The notes: generated from the letters alone by a model not told the origin. 64,000 nt of DNA from Sulfurisoma sp963709555 (GCA_963709555.1 CAVPWR010000008.1:434001-498000), one strand, 5' to 3'. Shown: positions 54,619 to 64,000, numbered from the stretch's first letter. Program-made: numbers and translations.

Positions 54619-56324
54619 ATGGCACGCATCACCATTGATCCCATCACCCGCATCGAAGGCCATTTGCGCATCGATGTCGATGTCGAGGGCGGCCGGGTGA
54701 AGAAGGCCTGGTCCTCGGGCCAGATGTTCCGCGGCGTCGAGCTGATCCTGCAGGGCCGCGACCCGCGCGACGCATGGACCATCACCCAGCGCATCTGCGG
54801 CGTGTGCACCACGGTGCATGCCATCGCCTCGGTGCGCGCGGTGGAGAACGCGCTGCAGCTCGAGGTGCCGCTCAACGCCCAGTACATCCGGAACCTCATC
54901 ATCCTGGCGCACGCCGTGCATGACCACATCGTGCATTTCTACCACCTGTCGGCGCTCGACTGGGTCGACGTCACCTCGGCGCTCAAGGCCGATCCGGACA
55001 AGACCGCGAGCCTGGCCGAGAGCCTGTCAGTCGTGGCATCTCAACGGCAAGCACGAGATGAAGGCGGTGCAGGAGCGGCTGAAGAATTTCGTCGGCGGCG
55101 GCCAGCTCGGCATCTTCACCAACGGCTACTGGGGCCACCCGGCGATGAAGCTGTCGCCCGAGGTCAACCTGCTCGCCACGGCGCACTACCTGCAGGCGCT
55201 GGAGATCCAGCGCAAGGCCAACAAGATCGTCTCCATCCTCGGCTCCAAGACGCCGCACATCCAGAACCTCGCGGTCGGCGGCGTTGCCAACCCCATCGCC
55301 ACCGATTCGCAGTCGGTGCTGACGGTCGAGCGGCTGATGGCGGTCAAGGGCTGGATCGACGAGCTGGCCGACTTCGTCAAGAACGTCTACCTGATCGACG
55401 TCGCCGCGGTCGGCGCCTTCTACGCCGACTGGACGAAATACGGCAAGGGCGTCACCAACTACCTGTCGCGTGCCGGACATCCCGATGGACACCAAGGGCA
55501 CACAGTTCGCGCTGCCCGGCGGCTACATCGAGGGCGGCGACATCTCTAAGTTCAAGCCGATCAATGGCTTCAACGACGAGTTCTGGGCCAAGGGCGTCGC
55601 AGAATCGGTGAAGCATTCGTGGTACGACGACGGCGAGAAGAAGCCGCTGCATCCCTACCAGGGCGAGACCAAGCCCAACTACACCGACTTCCAGGCCGAC
55701 GGCAAGTATTCCTGGCTCAAGTCGCCGACCTTCTACGGCAAGGTGGCGCAGGTGGGCCCGCTGGCCAACGTGCTGTGCATGTTCGCCGCCGGCCACGAGC
55801 CGACCAAGAAATACGCAACGCTGGCGCTCGACACGGTGTCGGCGCTGGCCAAGACCAAGGTCGGCATCGACGCGCTGCATTCCACCATCGGCCGCCATGC
55901 CGCGCGCGCCGTGCGCTGCGCGGTGATGGTCGATCAATTGTCCGAGCAATGGACGGCGCTGGTGACCAACATCGGCAAGGGGGACACCAAGACCTTCAAT
56001 CGCCCGGTGTTTCCGAAGGGCGAGCAGATGGGCGTCGGCTACCACGAGGCGCCGCGCGGCGTGCTCAGCCACTGGGTGGTGATCAACGACGGCAAGATCA
56101 AGAACTACCAGTGCGTCGTGCCCTCGACCTGGAACGCCTGCCCGCGCAACGAGAAGGACGAGCCGGGGCCGTACGAGGCGTCGCTGATGGACAACCCGAT
56201 CGCCAACCCCGAGCAGCCGCTCGAGGTGCTGCGCACCATCCACTCCTTCGACCCCTGCATCGCCTGCGCGGTCCATCTGACCGACACGGAGAACGATCAG
56301 GTGGTGACGGTGAAGGCGGTCTGA
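54619..56324 (+). CDS. hybC: HybC, large subunit of membrane-bound [NiFe] hydrogenase (two apparent frameshifts)
   Basis: 567 aa after correction, the same length as E. coli HybC. NiFe ligands: RICGVCTTVHA near residue 60 and DPCIACAVH at the C-terminus, followed by a 15-residue tail for the protease HybD. Extra bases near 55029 (giving SLSSWHLNGKHE after removal) and near 55469 (giving LSVPDIPMDTKG) break the frame. Confidence 0.87.
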
Positions 56325-56352
56325 GATGCAATGCGGGCGTTCGGAGCACGAT

Positions 56353-56569
56353 CGGGCCGGCGGGGTGCTCTACTCCGCTCATGTCCTCCGGCATCGGCCT
56401 TCGACCGCCGCCTCCCCCTTTACTTCGCTGCGCAGAGCACCCCACCGGCCCGCTCGGGACACGCCGTGCTTGTTGGCGTGAAAAGCACGGTTCCGCCAAG
56501 GGTGGCGGGTGGCCGACAGAGCGAAGTAAAAGGAGGACGGGCGCAGCCCGGTCCGGATGACATGAGCGG
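56353..56569. repeat. nested inverted repeats between hybC and hybD
   Basis: A 298-base region without a gene. Three stem pairs: 56353-56371 with 56434-56452 (19 bp, one mismatch); 56375-56391 with 56553-56569 (17 bp, one mismatch); 56419-56429 with 56520-56530 (11 bp, perfect). Between them CGTGCTT...AAGCACG forms a small hairpin (about 56465-56489). The latter two pairs look like one element of about 55 bp present twice in opposite orientation. Confidence 0.65.
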
Positions 56570-56622
56570 CGTCGGCCAGCCCTTGGCGCTCTCCGGCCCC
56601 GAAGCCTGATGGAGCAACCGAA

Positions 56623-57069
56623 ATGAAAACCGTCGTCCTCGGCATCGGCAACCTCATCATGCAGGACGAGGGCGTCGGCGTGCGCGTGGTCGAGGCGCTG
56701 CAGCGCGACCATGCGATGCCGGCAGGCGTGACGCTGATCGACGGTGGCACCTCGGCGATGGAAATGCTCGATGAACTGTCCGACCTCGATCACCTGATCG
56801 TGGTCGATGCCATCAATGCCGGCAAGCCGCCGGGAACTCTGCTGCGCATCGAGGGCGACGACGTGCCGAGTTTCTTCCGCACCCGCCTGTCGCCCCACCA
56901 GATCGGACTGCCCGATGTCATGGCCAGCCTGGAGTTTCTCGGCGCCGCGCCGAAGAAGATGGTGATCCTCGGCGTCCAGCCGCAGACCATGGAGCTGGGC
57001 ATGGAACTGACGCCGGTGGTCGCGGCGCAGGTGCCGGCGCTTGTCAGCCAGGTTCTCGCGGAAATCTGA
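56623..57069 (+). CDS. hybD: HybD-type hydrogenase maturation protease
   Basis: 148 aa. Cleaves the C-terminal tail of the HybC precursor after nickel insertion. Family motif LGIGNLIMQDEGVGVRVVEAL with a metal-binding Glu near residue 16, and VDAINAGKPPGT with an Asp near 62. ATG preceded by the repeat-containing gap. A separate protease, HoxW, serves the Hox enzyme. Confidence 0.92.
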   Translation: MKTVVLGIGNLIMQDEGVGVRVVEALQRDHAMPAGVTLIDGGTSAMEMLDELSDLDHLIVVDAINAGKPPGTLLRIEGDDVPSFFRTRLSPHQIGLPDVMASLEFLGAAPKKMVILGVQPQTMELGMELTPVVAAQVPALVSQVLAEI

Positions 57070-57071
57070 CC

Positions 57072-57341
57072 ATGTGCCTCGCCGCCCCATCCAAGGTGAT
57101 CCAGGTCCGCGACGGCATCGCGCTGACCGAATGCTTCGGCCAGCAGCGCGAGGTCAGCCTGCTGCTGATGGAGGAAGACGTGGCGGTCGGCGACTACCTG
57201 CTGATCCAGGCCGGCGGCTTCGCCTTCGAACGGGTCGAGCCCGCGCTGGCGGAGGAATCGCTGGCGCTGATGTGCGAACTGCTCGAGCATCCGGACGGTG
57301 TGCGTCCGCTCGGAAACTACCATGATGCTGCGGATTCATGA
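57072..57341 (+). CDS. hypC: HypC/HybG-type hydrogenase chaperone, first copy
   Basis: 89 aa. Begins MCLAAPSKV with the essential N-terminal Cys of HypC proteins that deliver the Fe(CN)2CO unit to the large subunit. It is longer and more acidic than the second copy at 61305 and sits with hyb-specific genes, so it may be the HybG-like chaperone for HybC. Confidence 0.88.
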   Translation: MCLAAPSKVIQVRDGIALTECFGQQREVSLLLMEEDVAVGDYLLIQAGGFAFERVEPALAEESLALMCELLEHPDGVRPLGNYHDAADS

Positions 57342-57807
57342 AGGCGATCCGTCTGCGCCTGTCGCCTCGGCTTACCGTCGCATCGAGCGCGAGCGCATGG
57401 CCGGCCTGCCGGTGCATAACGAGGCGCTCGAGGTCGAGACCGTAGGCTTCCAGCGCTGGGCCGACCACTGGCTCGGCATCATCATCGCGCCCTGGTGCAT
57501 GAGCCTGCTGCTGCTGCCCGGCACCAGCAGCACATGGATAGCCGCGACCGAGAACGAACGAATTTTCCACCGTTTCCCGGCCGGGGACTTCGCCTTCCTC
57601 GGCGGCGAGGAACCGGAGATAGGCGAATACCAGAGCTGCGCGCTGTTCTCGCCCATGTCGCAGTTCGCCAGCCAGTCCGACGCCGTGCTGACCGCCCATG
57701 CGGCGCTGCTCGCGTTGATCCGCGCGCCGGAGGAGCCCGCCTCGCAACTCGCGCAAAAGGCGCTATCCTCCCCGGCCCGACGCAAATTCCTGACCGGCAA
57801 TGCATGA
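57322..57807 (+). CDS. hybE: HybE/HupJ-type hydrogenase assembly chaperone
   Basis: 161 aa. Typical text of the family: ERMAGLPVHNEALEVETVGFQRWADHWLGIIIAPWCMSLLLLPG. Proteins of this family help small- and large-subunit assembly or Tat export quality control. The start is one of two ATG codons (57322 or 57325); it overlaps hypC by 20 bases and its end overlaps hypA by 8. Confidence 0.88.
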   Translation: MMLRIHEGDPSAPVASAYRRIERERMAGLPVHNEALEVETVGFQRWADHWLGIIIAPWCMSLLLLPGTSSTWIAATENERIFHRFPAGDFAFLGGEEPEIGEYQSCALFSPMSQFASQSDAVLTAHAALLALIRAPEEPASQLAQKALSSPARRKFLTGNA

Positions 57808-58141
57808 AATGAGTCTGGCCGAAGGCATCCTCGACCTGATCGAGGACGCCGCGCGGCGCGAGGGTTTCGGCAAGGTACGCACGGTGTTCCTGGAAATCGG
57901 CCGCCTCTCCAGCGTCGAGCCCGAGGCCATGGCCTTCTGCTTCGACGCCGTGGTGCGCGGCAGCCGCGCCGACGGTGCGCGCCTGGAAATCATCGCCGTG
58001 CCGGGCGCGGGGTTTTGTCTCGACTGCGGCCGCGAAACGGTGCTCGAGGCGGTGTACGATCCGTGCGAACATTGCGGCGCGGCGCCTGTCAGGGTAACCG
58101 GCGGCACCGAAATGCGGGTCAGGGAACTTGACGTGGAGTGA
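57800..58141 (+). CDS. hypA: HypA, hydrogenase nickel incorporation protein
   Basis: 113 aa, standard length. N-terminal MHEMSLAEG with nickel-binding His2 and two zinc-binding Cys pairs (CLDCG and CEHCG). Confidence 0.95.
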   Translation: MHEMSLAEGILDLIEDAARREGFGKVRTVFLEIGRLSSVEPEAMAFCFDAVVRGSRADGARLEIIAVPGAGFCLDCGRETVLEAVYDPCEHCGAAPVRVTGGTEMRVRELDVE

Positions 58142-58147
58142 TTCGAG

Positions 58148-59005
58148 ATGTGCACCACATGCGGCTGCGGGCAGGGCGAAACGAAAATCGACGGACAGGC
58201 GGTGCCTGATCACGACCATGGGCACGAGCATACCCACGCCGATGGCACCACCCACAGCCATCCGCATGACCATGCCCATGGCGACGGCCACGACCATGCC
58301 CACGCGCATGCCTATGTGCCGGCCCACAGCCATGCCCGGGCGTGCCAGGAGTCGCGGCGCGTCCAGATCGAGCAGGACATCCTTGCCAAGAACGACGCCT
58401 ACGCCCGCGAGAACCGCGCCTTCCTCGCCGGCCGCCGCGTCTTCGCGCTGAACCTCGTTTCCAGCCCCGGCTCGGGCAAGACCACCCTGCTGGTGAAGAC
58501 CATCGAGGCCTTGCAGGGCAAGGCCGCCGTGGCCGTGATCGAGGGCGACCAGCAGACCAGCCAGGACGCCGAGCGCATCCGCGCCACCGGCGCGCCGGCG
58601 GTGCAGATCAACACCGGCAAGGGCTGCCACCTCGATGCCCACATGGTCGGCCACGCCATCGGCGAGCTGAACCTGCCCGAGCACTCGCTGCTGATGATCG
58701 AGAACGTCGGCAACCTCGTCTGCCCCGCCGCATTCGACCTCGGCGAGGCGCACAAGGTGGTGGTGCTGTCGGTGACCGAGGGCGAAGACAAGCCGATCAA
58801 GTACCCGGACATGTTCCGCGCGGCGAAACTGATGCTGCTCAACAAGTGCGACCTGCTGCCGCATCTGGACTTCGACGTCGATCAGGCCATCGCCTACGCC
58901 CGCCGCGTCAATCCTGAGATCGAGGTGCTGCGCGTCTCGGCGCGCAGCGGCGAAGGCATGGCGGACTGGCTGGCGTGGCTGGAGAAGGGCACCGCCGCGA
59001 AATGA
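58148..59005 (+). CDS. hypB: HypB, hydrogenase nickel incorporation GTPase
   Basis: 285 aa. N-terminal CTTCGCG nickel site, a His-rich stretch about residues 22-64 (many HxH units) likely for nickel storage, then the GTPase part with the P-loop SSPGSGKTT and NKCDLL. It works with HypA to load nickel into both hydrogenases. Confidence 0.95.
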   Translation: MCTTCGCGQGETKIDGQAVPDHDHGHEHTHADGTTHSHPHDHAHGDGHDHAHAHAYVPAHSHARACQESRRVQIEQDILAKNDAYARENRAFLAGRRVFALNLVSSPGSGKTTLLVKTIEALQGKAAVAVIEGDQQTSQDAERIRATGAPAVQINTGKGCHLDAHMVGHAIGELNLPEHSLLMIENVGNLVCPAAFDLGEAHKVVVLSVTEGEDKPIKYPDMFRAAKLMLLNKCDLLPHLDFDVDQAIAYARRVNPEIEVLRVSARSGEGMADWLAWLEKGTAAK

Positions 59006-61303
59006 CGGCGGCGATCCGGGTTCGGGTCACGGGAATCGTCCAGGGCGTCGGCTACCGCCCCTTCGTCTGGCGCCTCGCCCATGAACTGGGCATCACCGGC
59101 TGGGTCAGGAACGACGCGGAGGGTGTCAACATCGTCGCCGAAGGCGATGGTCTCGAACGTTTCGTCGAGCGCCTGAAAGACGAAGCGCCACCGCGCGCCC
59201 GGGTCGATGTGGTCGATGCGGTTACGGTGGCGGCCGAAGGCTTCAGCGAGTTCGCTATCATTCCGACCGACAGCAGCGGCCCCGCGGCCACGGCCATCGG
59301 CCCCGATACCGTTGTCTGCGACGACTGCCTCGCCGACATGTTCGATCCGAAAAGTCGGCGCTGGCGCTACGCCTTCACCAACTGCACCCACTGCGGTCCG
59401 CGCTACACCATTACCCGTCACTTGCCCTACGACCGGCCGCAGACCAGCATGGCGGGCTTCGTCATGTGCGCGGACTGCCGGACCGAATACGACTCGCCGG
59501 CCGACCGCCGTTTCCATGCCCAGCCCAATGCGTGTCCAGGTTGTGGCCCGCAGCTCGCGTTGCTCGACGCGGGTGGCGGTCCGCTCGCCGGCGATGCCGT
59601 CGCCGCAACCCTGCAATTGCTGCGCTCGGGCGCCATCGTCGCCATCAAGGGTCTCGGTGGCTATCACCTCGCCTGCGATGCGACCAACGCCGCCGCGGTG
59701 GCGACCTTGCGCGAACGCAAGCAGCGCGAGGAAAAGCCCTTCGCCGTCATGTTCGCCAATGCCGCGAACATTGCGCCTTACGCGGCGATGAGCGAGGCGG
59801 AATGCGCGCTGCTCGAATCGGCCGAGCGGCCCATCGTGCTGCTGCGCAAACAAACGGGCTGTGACGCGCAGCTCCGCGGCATCGCTCCGGGCCTGGCCTG
59901 GCTCGGCGCCATGCTGCCCTGCACGCCGCTTGCAGTGGTTGCTGTTCCACGAGGCGGCGGGGCGACCGCCGGGCATGGACTGGCTGGCCGCGCCGCAACC
60001 GCTGGTGCTGGTGATGACCAGCGCCAACCCCGGTGGCGAGCCCATCGTGCGCGACGATTCGGAAAATGGCGAAGCGCTGCGCCGCCTGGCAGGCATCGCC
60101 GACGCCTTCCTCACCCACGACCGCGCCATCGTCACACGCTGCGACGACAGCGTGCAGCGGATGCCGGGGCCGCAGTTCATCCGTCGCTCGCGCGGCTACA
60201 CGCCGCAGGCGATCAGGCTGGCGCGGCCGGGCCCGTCAGTCCTGGCGGTGGGTGGCTTCCTCAAGAACACCGTGTGCCTCACGCGCGGCGATGAGGCTTT
60301 CGTCTCGCAGCACATCGGCGACCTCGACAACGCGCCGACCTGCGCCATGCTCGACGAGACCGTTGTGCGCTTGATGGACCTGCTGCAGATCGAGCCGGAA
60401 ATCGTCGCCCATGACTTGCATCCGGATTTCTACAGCACCCGCTTCGCCTCCGGCTATGCCGCCGAACGCGGCCTGCCGACCGTCGCCGTGCAACACCACC
60501 ACGCCCATATCGCCGCCGTCGCAGCGGAACATGGCGTCGCGGAGCCCTTGCTCGGCCTGGCCCTCGACGGGGTCGGCCTCGGCAGCGAGGGTGGCATCTG
60601 GGGTGGCGAACTGCTGCGCGTCGATGGCGCACGCTTTCAGCGTCTTGGCCATTTGCGCGAGATCGCGCTGCCCGGCGGCGACCGCGCCGCGCGCGAGCCC
60701 TGGCGCATGGCCGCGGCGGCGCTGCATCTGCTCGGCCGCGGCGGTGAGATCTGCACCCGCTTCGACCCGCAGCGCGGCAACCCGATCCGCATGATGCTCG
60801 AGGCCGGGGCGCATTGCCCGCCAACTTCGAGCTGCGGCCGCTGGTTCGACGCGGCGGCGGGGCTGCTCGGCGTGCGCGAGGTCGCCGCCTACGAGGGGCA
60901 GGCGGCGATGCTGCTGGAGGGGCTGGCCGAGTCGCATGGCGCGGTGGCGCCGCTGGACCGTGGTTACCTCATCGACGATGCCGGCGTGCTCGACCTGTCA
61001 CCGCTGCTGGGATACCTGGCCGACGCAAGGGATGCGGGCCTGGGAGCCGCGCTTTTCCATGCCACGCTGGCGCAAGCGCTGGCACAATGGGCGCTGCGCG
61101 CGGTGGCGGCGACGGGAATCCGCAGCGTGGCGCTGGGCGGCGGCTGTTTCCTCAACCGCATCCTGGCCGCCGCGTTGCGGCGCGAACTCGAAGTCGCCGG
61201 CCTCGAGGTGCTGGAGGCGCGGCAGGTGCCGCCCAACGACGGCGGCATCGCGCTGGGCCAGGCCTGGATCGCGCAACGAACTGAAATGAAGGATCGGAAC
61301 TGA
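59002..61303 (+). CDS. hypF: HypF, carbamoyltransferase (one apparent frameshift)
   Basis: About 766 aa after correction (E. coli HypF 750). Makes the cyanide ligands from carbamoyl phosphate. Acylphosphatase domain first (VQGVGYRPFVWRLA), then two zinc-finger motifs (CDDCLADM...CTHCGPRYTI and CADCRTEY...CPGCGP), a YrdC-like domain and the Kae1-like part (HHHAHIAAVAAEHG, LALDGVGLGSEGGIWGGE). One extra T at 59930-59931 divides the YrdC domain. The ATG overlaps the hypB stop. Confidence 0.9.
59350..59366 (+). repeat. 16-base motif AAAGTCGGCGCTGGCG, copy 7 (in hypF)
   Basis: Exact copy with one extra leading A, on the coding strand of hypF between the acylphosphatase and zinc-finger regions. 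Confidence 0.8.
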
Positions 61304-61304
61304 C

Positions 61305-61532
61305 ATGTGCCTCGCCATACCTGCCAAGGTGGTCGAACTGCTCGCCGACGATCAATGCGTGATCGACCTCGGCGGTGTGCGCAAGGAAATCTCGCTGGCG
61401 CTGGTCAGTGACGTCGTCGTCGGCGACTACGTGATCGTCCACGTCGGCTACGCGCTCAACAAGCTCGATCAGGAGGAGGCCGAGAAGACCCTGGCGCTGT
61501 TCGCCGAGATGGCCCAGCCGGCGGCGGCTTGA
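61305..61532 (+). CDS. hypC: HypC-type hydrogenase chaperone, second copy
   Basis: 75 aa, the canonical HypC length; begins MCLAIPAKV with the essential Cys. It is one base after hypF and is the last maturation gene on this strand. hypD and hypE, which normally follow, are not in the window. Confidence 0.92.
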   Translation: MCLAIPAKVVELLADDQCVIDLGGVRKEISLALVSDVVVGDYVIVHVGYALNKLDQEEAEKTLALFAEMAQPAAA

Positions 61533-61540
61533 CCCGACGT

Positions 61541-63986
61541 TCAGCCGTGTGAGAACAGGCCGTACTGGCCCGGCTGGTTGCTCCAGCCGACTTCCGCCAC
61601 CAGGCGGCGGAAGTCCTCCGCCGGCAGTGCCGGCGCGCAGAGATATCCCTGGAATTCCTGGCAGCCGGCGGCGAGCAGGAACTGGCGCTGGATGTCGGTT
61701 TCGACGCCCTCGGCGATCACCCGCAGGTTGAGCGAACGCGCCAGGTTGACGATGGCGGTGACGATGGCGGCATCGCTCTCGTCTTCCGGCAGGCCGGCAA
61801 CGAAGGAGCGGTCGATCTTGAGCCGGTGCAGCGGGAAGCGCTTGAGGTAGGACAGGCTCGAATAGCCGGTGCCGAAGTCGTCGATCGACAGCTTCACCCC
61901 AAGCCGCGCCAGCGCCTCGAGCCGCCTGAGCACCTCGTCGGCATCCTGGATCAGGATGGATTCAGTCAGTTCCAGTTCCAGCATGTCGGGCGGCAGGCCC
62001 GCATCGGCCAGTGCGCGGCCGACGCTGTCGATGAAGTCGGCCTGGCGGAACTGCAGCGCCGAGACGTTGACGGCCATCGCCAGCGGCAGCCCCTGCTCGC
62101 GCCAGCGTGCCGCCTGCCGCACCGCCTGCTCGAGCACCCAGTTGCCGATGGGCACGATGACGCCGGTTTCCTCGGCGACGGGAATGAACGTGCCCGGCGA
62201 CACCTCGCCGAGTTCGGCATCGTTCCAGCGCAGCAGCGCCTCGGCGCCGAAGACGTGGCCGTTCTTGAGGTCGACCTGGGGCTGGAAATGCAGGCGGAAG
62301 CCGTCGTTGGCCAGCGCCTGGCGCATGGCGTGGTCGAGTTTCATGCGCGAGAGCAGGCCGACGTTCATCTGCTTCTGGTAGAAGCGGAAATCCGAGCGGC
62401 CGCGCTCCTTGACGTGGTACATGGCGCTGTCGGCGTTCTTGATCAGGTCGTCCATGGTCTGGCCGTCATCGGGGTAGAGCGCGATGCCGATGCTCGCCGT
62501 CACGGTGAAGCTCATTTCGTCGATCGAGTAGGGCTGGGACAGCGCCTCGAGGATACGGCGTGAGGTGATCTCGGCGCCGCGGGCGTCGGCCTGGTGCAGC
62601 AGCAGCACGAACTCGTCGCCGCCGAGGCGCGAGGCGGTGTCGGCCTGGCGCAGGCAGCCCTTGATGCGTTCGGCCACCTGGATCAGCACGCGGTCGCCGA
62701 AGAGGTGGCCGAGCGAATCGTTGATCTGCTTGAAGCGGTCGAGATCGAGGAAGAGGATGGCGAAGGGGCTGCCGTCGCGTTGCGACAGGGAGAGCGAGAA
62801 CTCGATGCGCTCGGACAGCAGCAGGCGGTTGGGCAGGCCGGTGAGGGCGTCGTTGTAGGCCAGTTCCTCGATGCGCTGCTTGGCGGCGACGGTCTCCGAC
62901 AGGTCCTTGAAGAAGCCGATGTAATGAACGATCTTGCCCGTGTCGTCGGCGACGCGCACCATCGACACCAGGCAGGGCATGCTGCGGCCGTCCTTGTTGC
63001 GGTGCCAGACCTCGCCCTCCCAGGCGCCGTCCTTGAGCAGCCGCTCCTCGAGTTGCTCGCAGAAGTGATCGTTGTAGCGGTCGAAGAGGATGTCGCGTGT
63101 CAGCTGGCCGACCAGGTCTGCCGGCAGGAAGCCGGTCAGCCGCTCGCAGCTGGGATTGGCGGCGACGATCTGGAATGCGGGATCGGTGACGAAAATGGCG
63201 TCGAGGCTGGCCTCGAATACCTTGGAGGCGAGTTGCTGGCGGGCCTCGTCGGCCAGGCGCTGGGTGATGTCGCGGTAGGAATAGACGCGGCCGATGGGGC
63301 GGCCGCGGGCGTACTGCGGCAGGGTCACGCGCTCGAGCACGCGGCCGGAGCGCAGCACGATGACGTCGGTCGCCTCGAGCAGCGGAGCGCGCGCGATCGC
63401 CGCCAGCCGCACGGCATATTCCTCGACATTGAGCACGCATTGCGCCATCCAGCCGAAGACGGCGCCATCGTCGCGCTGGGTCAGCAGCTCCTGCGGCAGG
63501 CCCCACAGTTCGGCGAAGCGCTGGTTGTAGCCGCGGATGCCGCTTTCCATGTCGGCGACGAGAATGCCGTCGGCGGTCGACTCGAGGGTGGCGCGCAGCT
63601 CGGCGATGAGTTTTTCCAGCTCGGTCTCGACTCGGCGCTGGTCGCTCTGGTCGCGGATGCCGACGACGTAGAACGGTGGTACCGGCGGCAAGCGTGGCGC
63701 GGCTGACGCGCCGCTCGACCTGCACCGTCGAGCCGTCCTCGCGCCGCAGCAGGGTCTCGGACAGGATGCGGTCGGAGAGGCCGGCGGCGACGTCCTCCCA
63801 GAAGAAGAGGTCTTCCGGCGTGGCGGCGAGCTCGATCGCCGCCCGTCCGGTGAGTCCGCCCGGCGGCACGCCGAGCAGGGTTTCGGCGGCGCGGTTGGCG
63901 CCGAGGATGCGCAGCTGGATGGGATCGACGAGCCATACCGCCTCGAGCATGCCCTCGATCAGCGGCTGCCACTGGGCGGGGGTCAT
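61541..63986 (-). CDS. PAS-PAS-GGDEF-EAL cyclic-di-GMP signalling protein (one apparent frameshift)
   Basis: About 814 aa after correction. An N-terminal PAS-like part (IEGMLEAVWLVDPIQLRILGANRAAETLLG), then two further PAS regions, a GGDEF domain with the intact motif RLGGDEF, and an EAL domain with intact EALLRW and the metal ligands (DDFGTGYSS). Both diguanylate cyclase and phosphodiesterase activity are possible. An extra base near 63690-63692 breaks the frame inside the first part (ATLPPVPPFYVVGIRDQSDQ after correction). No signal peptide or membrane segment is visible. The gene converges on hypC. Confidence 0.87.
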
Positions 63987-64000
63987 GTCGCGCTCCCGGA

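Noticed and set aside
55829..55841. GTCGGCGCTGGC inside hybC as a further copy of the 16-base motif
   Set aside because: Lacks the AAA start and is expected from common codons for Val-Ser-Ala-Leu-Ala.
6013..59366. 16-base motif as a transcription factor operator
   Set aside because: Most copies are inside coding regions, on both strands, and far from promoters, so an operator role is unlikely for the set as a whole.

Overview
The window is GC-rich, densely packed bacterial DNA. Gene content and order suggest a betaproteobacterial sulfur- and hydrogen-oxidising organism, probably near Rhodocyclales/Sulfuritalea-type bacteria; this assignment is inferred from gene families and not from a marker gene. 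Almost every gene serves energy conservation: complex I, reverse dissimilatory sulfite reductase, two [NiFe] hydrogenases and acetate activation.

Layout. 1-14635 (+): nuoABCDEFGHIJKLMN, 14 tightly spaced complex I genes (nuoA is cut by the window edge), followed by a Nudix hydrolase and a NarX/NarL-like two-component pair (to 17168). 17258-30788 (-): a complete dsr operon read as dsrA-B-E-F-H-C-M-K-L-J-O-P-N-R followed by cobA (sirohaem precursor synthesis). The presence of dsrL and dsrEFH, the absence of dsrD, and a DsrC with both C-terminal cysteines point to the oxidative direction. 31061-32395 (+): three small genes divergent from dsrA: an unknown 70-aa protein, a Cas6/Cmx6-like RNA endonuclease homologue with no CRISPR array nearby, and a DsrC paralogue lacking both cysteines (RspA type). 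32572-38975 (+): an unknown protein, a TauD/TfdA-like dioxygenase, an HDOD protein, a metallo-beta-lactamase-fold hydrolase, an unusual cNMP-binding/acetate kinase/PduL fusion and a hemerythrin-like protein. 39055-44851 (-): B12-dependent ribonucleotide reductase, acetate kinase and a MaoC-phosphotransacylase. 44928-50189 (-): hoxFUYHW, an NAD-linked group 3d hydrogenase. 50282-61532 (+): an EEP-family phosphatase, then a membrane-bound HybOABC-type uptake hydrogenase with its maturation genes (hybD, hypC, hybE, hypA, hypB, hypF, second hypC). 61541-63986 (-): a PAS-GGDEF-EAL protein.

How the genes fit together (inference from family knowledge): sulfur is delivered via DsrEFH/DsrC and oxidised by DsrAB, with electrons passing to DsrL (NAD(P)H) and the DsrMKJOP membrane complex. 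H2 is oxidised by Hox (to NADH) and Hyb (to quinone). Complex I links the NADH and quinone pools and can run in reverse to make NADH.

The most unusual observations are: (1) the Cas6-like gene and RspA next to the dsr promoter; (2) a 16-base motif, AAAGTCGGCGCTGGCG, present seven times exactly on both strands; (3) the three-domain acetate kinase fusion; (4) a 57-bp intergenic repeat that supplies the ribosome-binding site of nuoE and nuoJ; (5) about eleven frameshifts, all explained by a single extra base and concentrated in hybABC. The last may reflect sequencing error, and no function should be inferred from these breaks without reads. No tRNA, rRNA, CRISPR array, insertion sequence or replication origin was seen.
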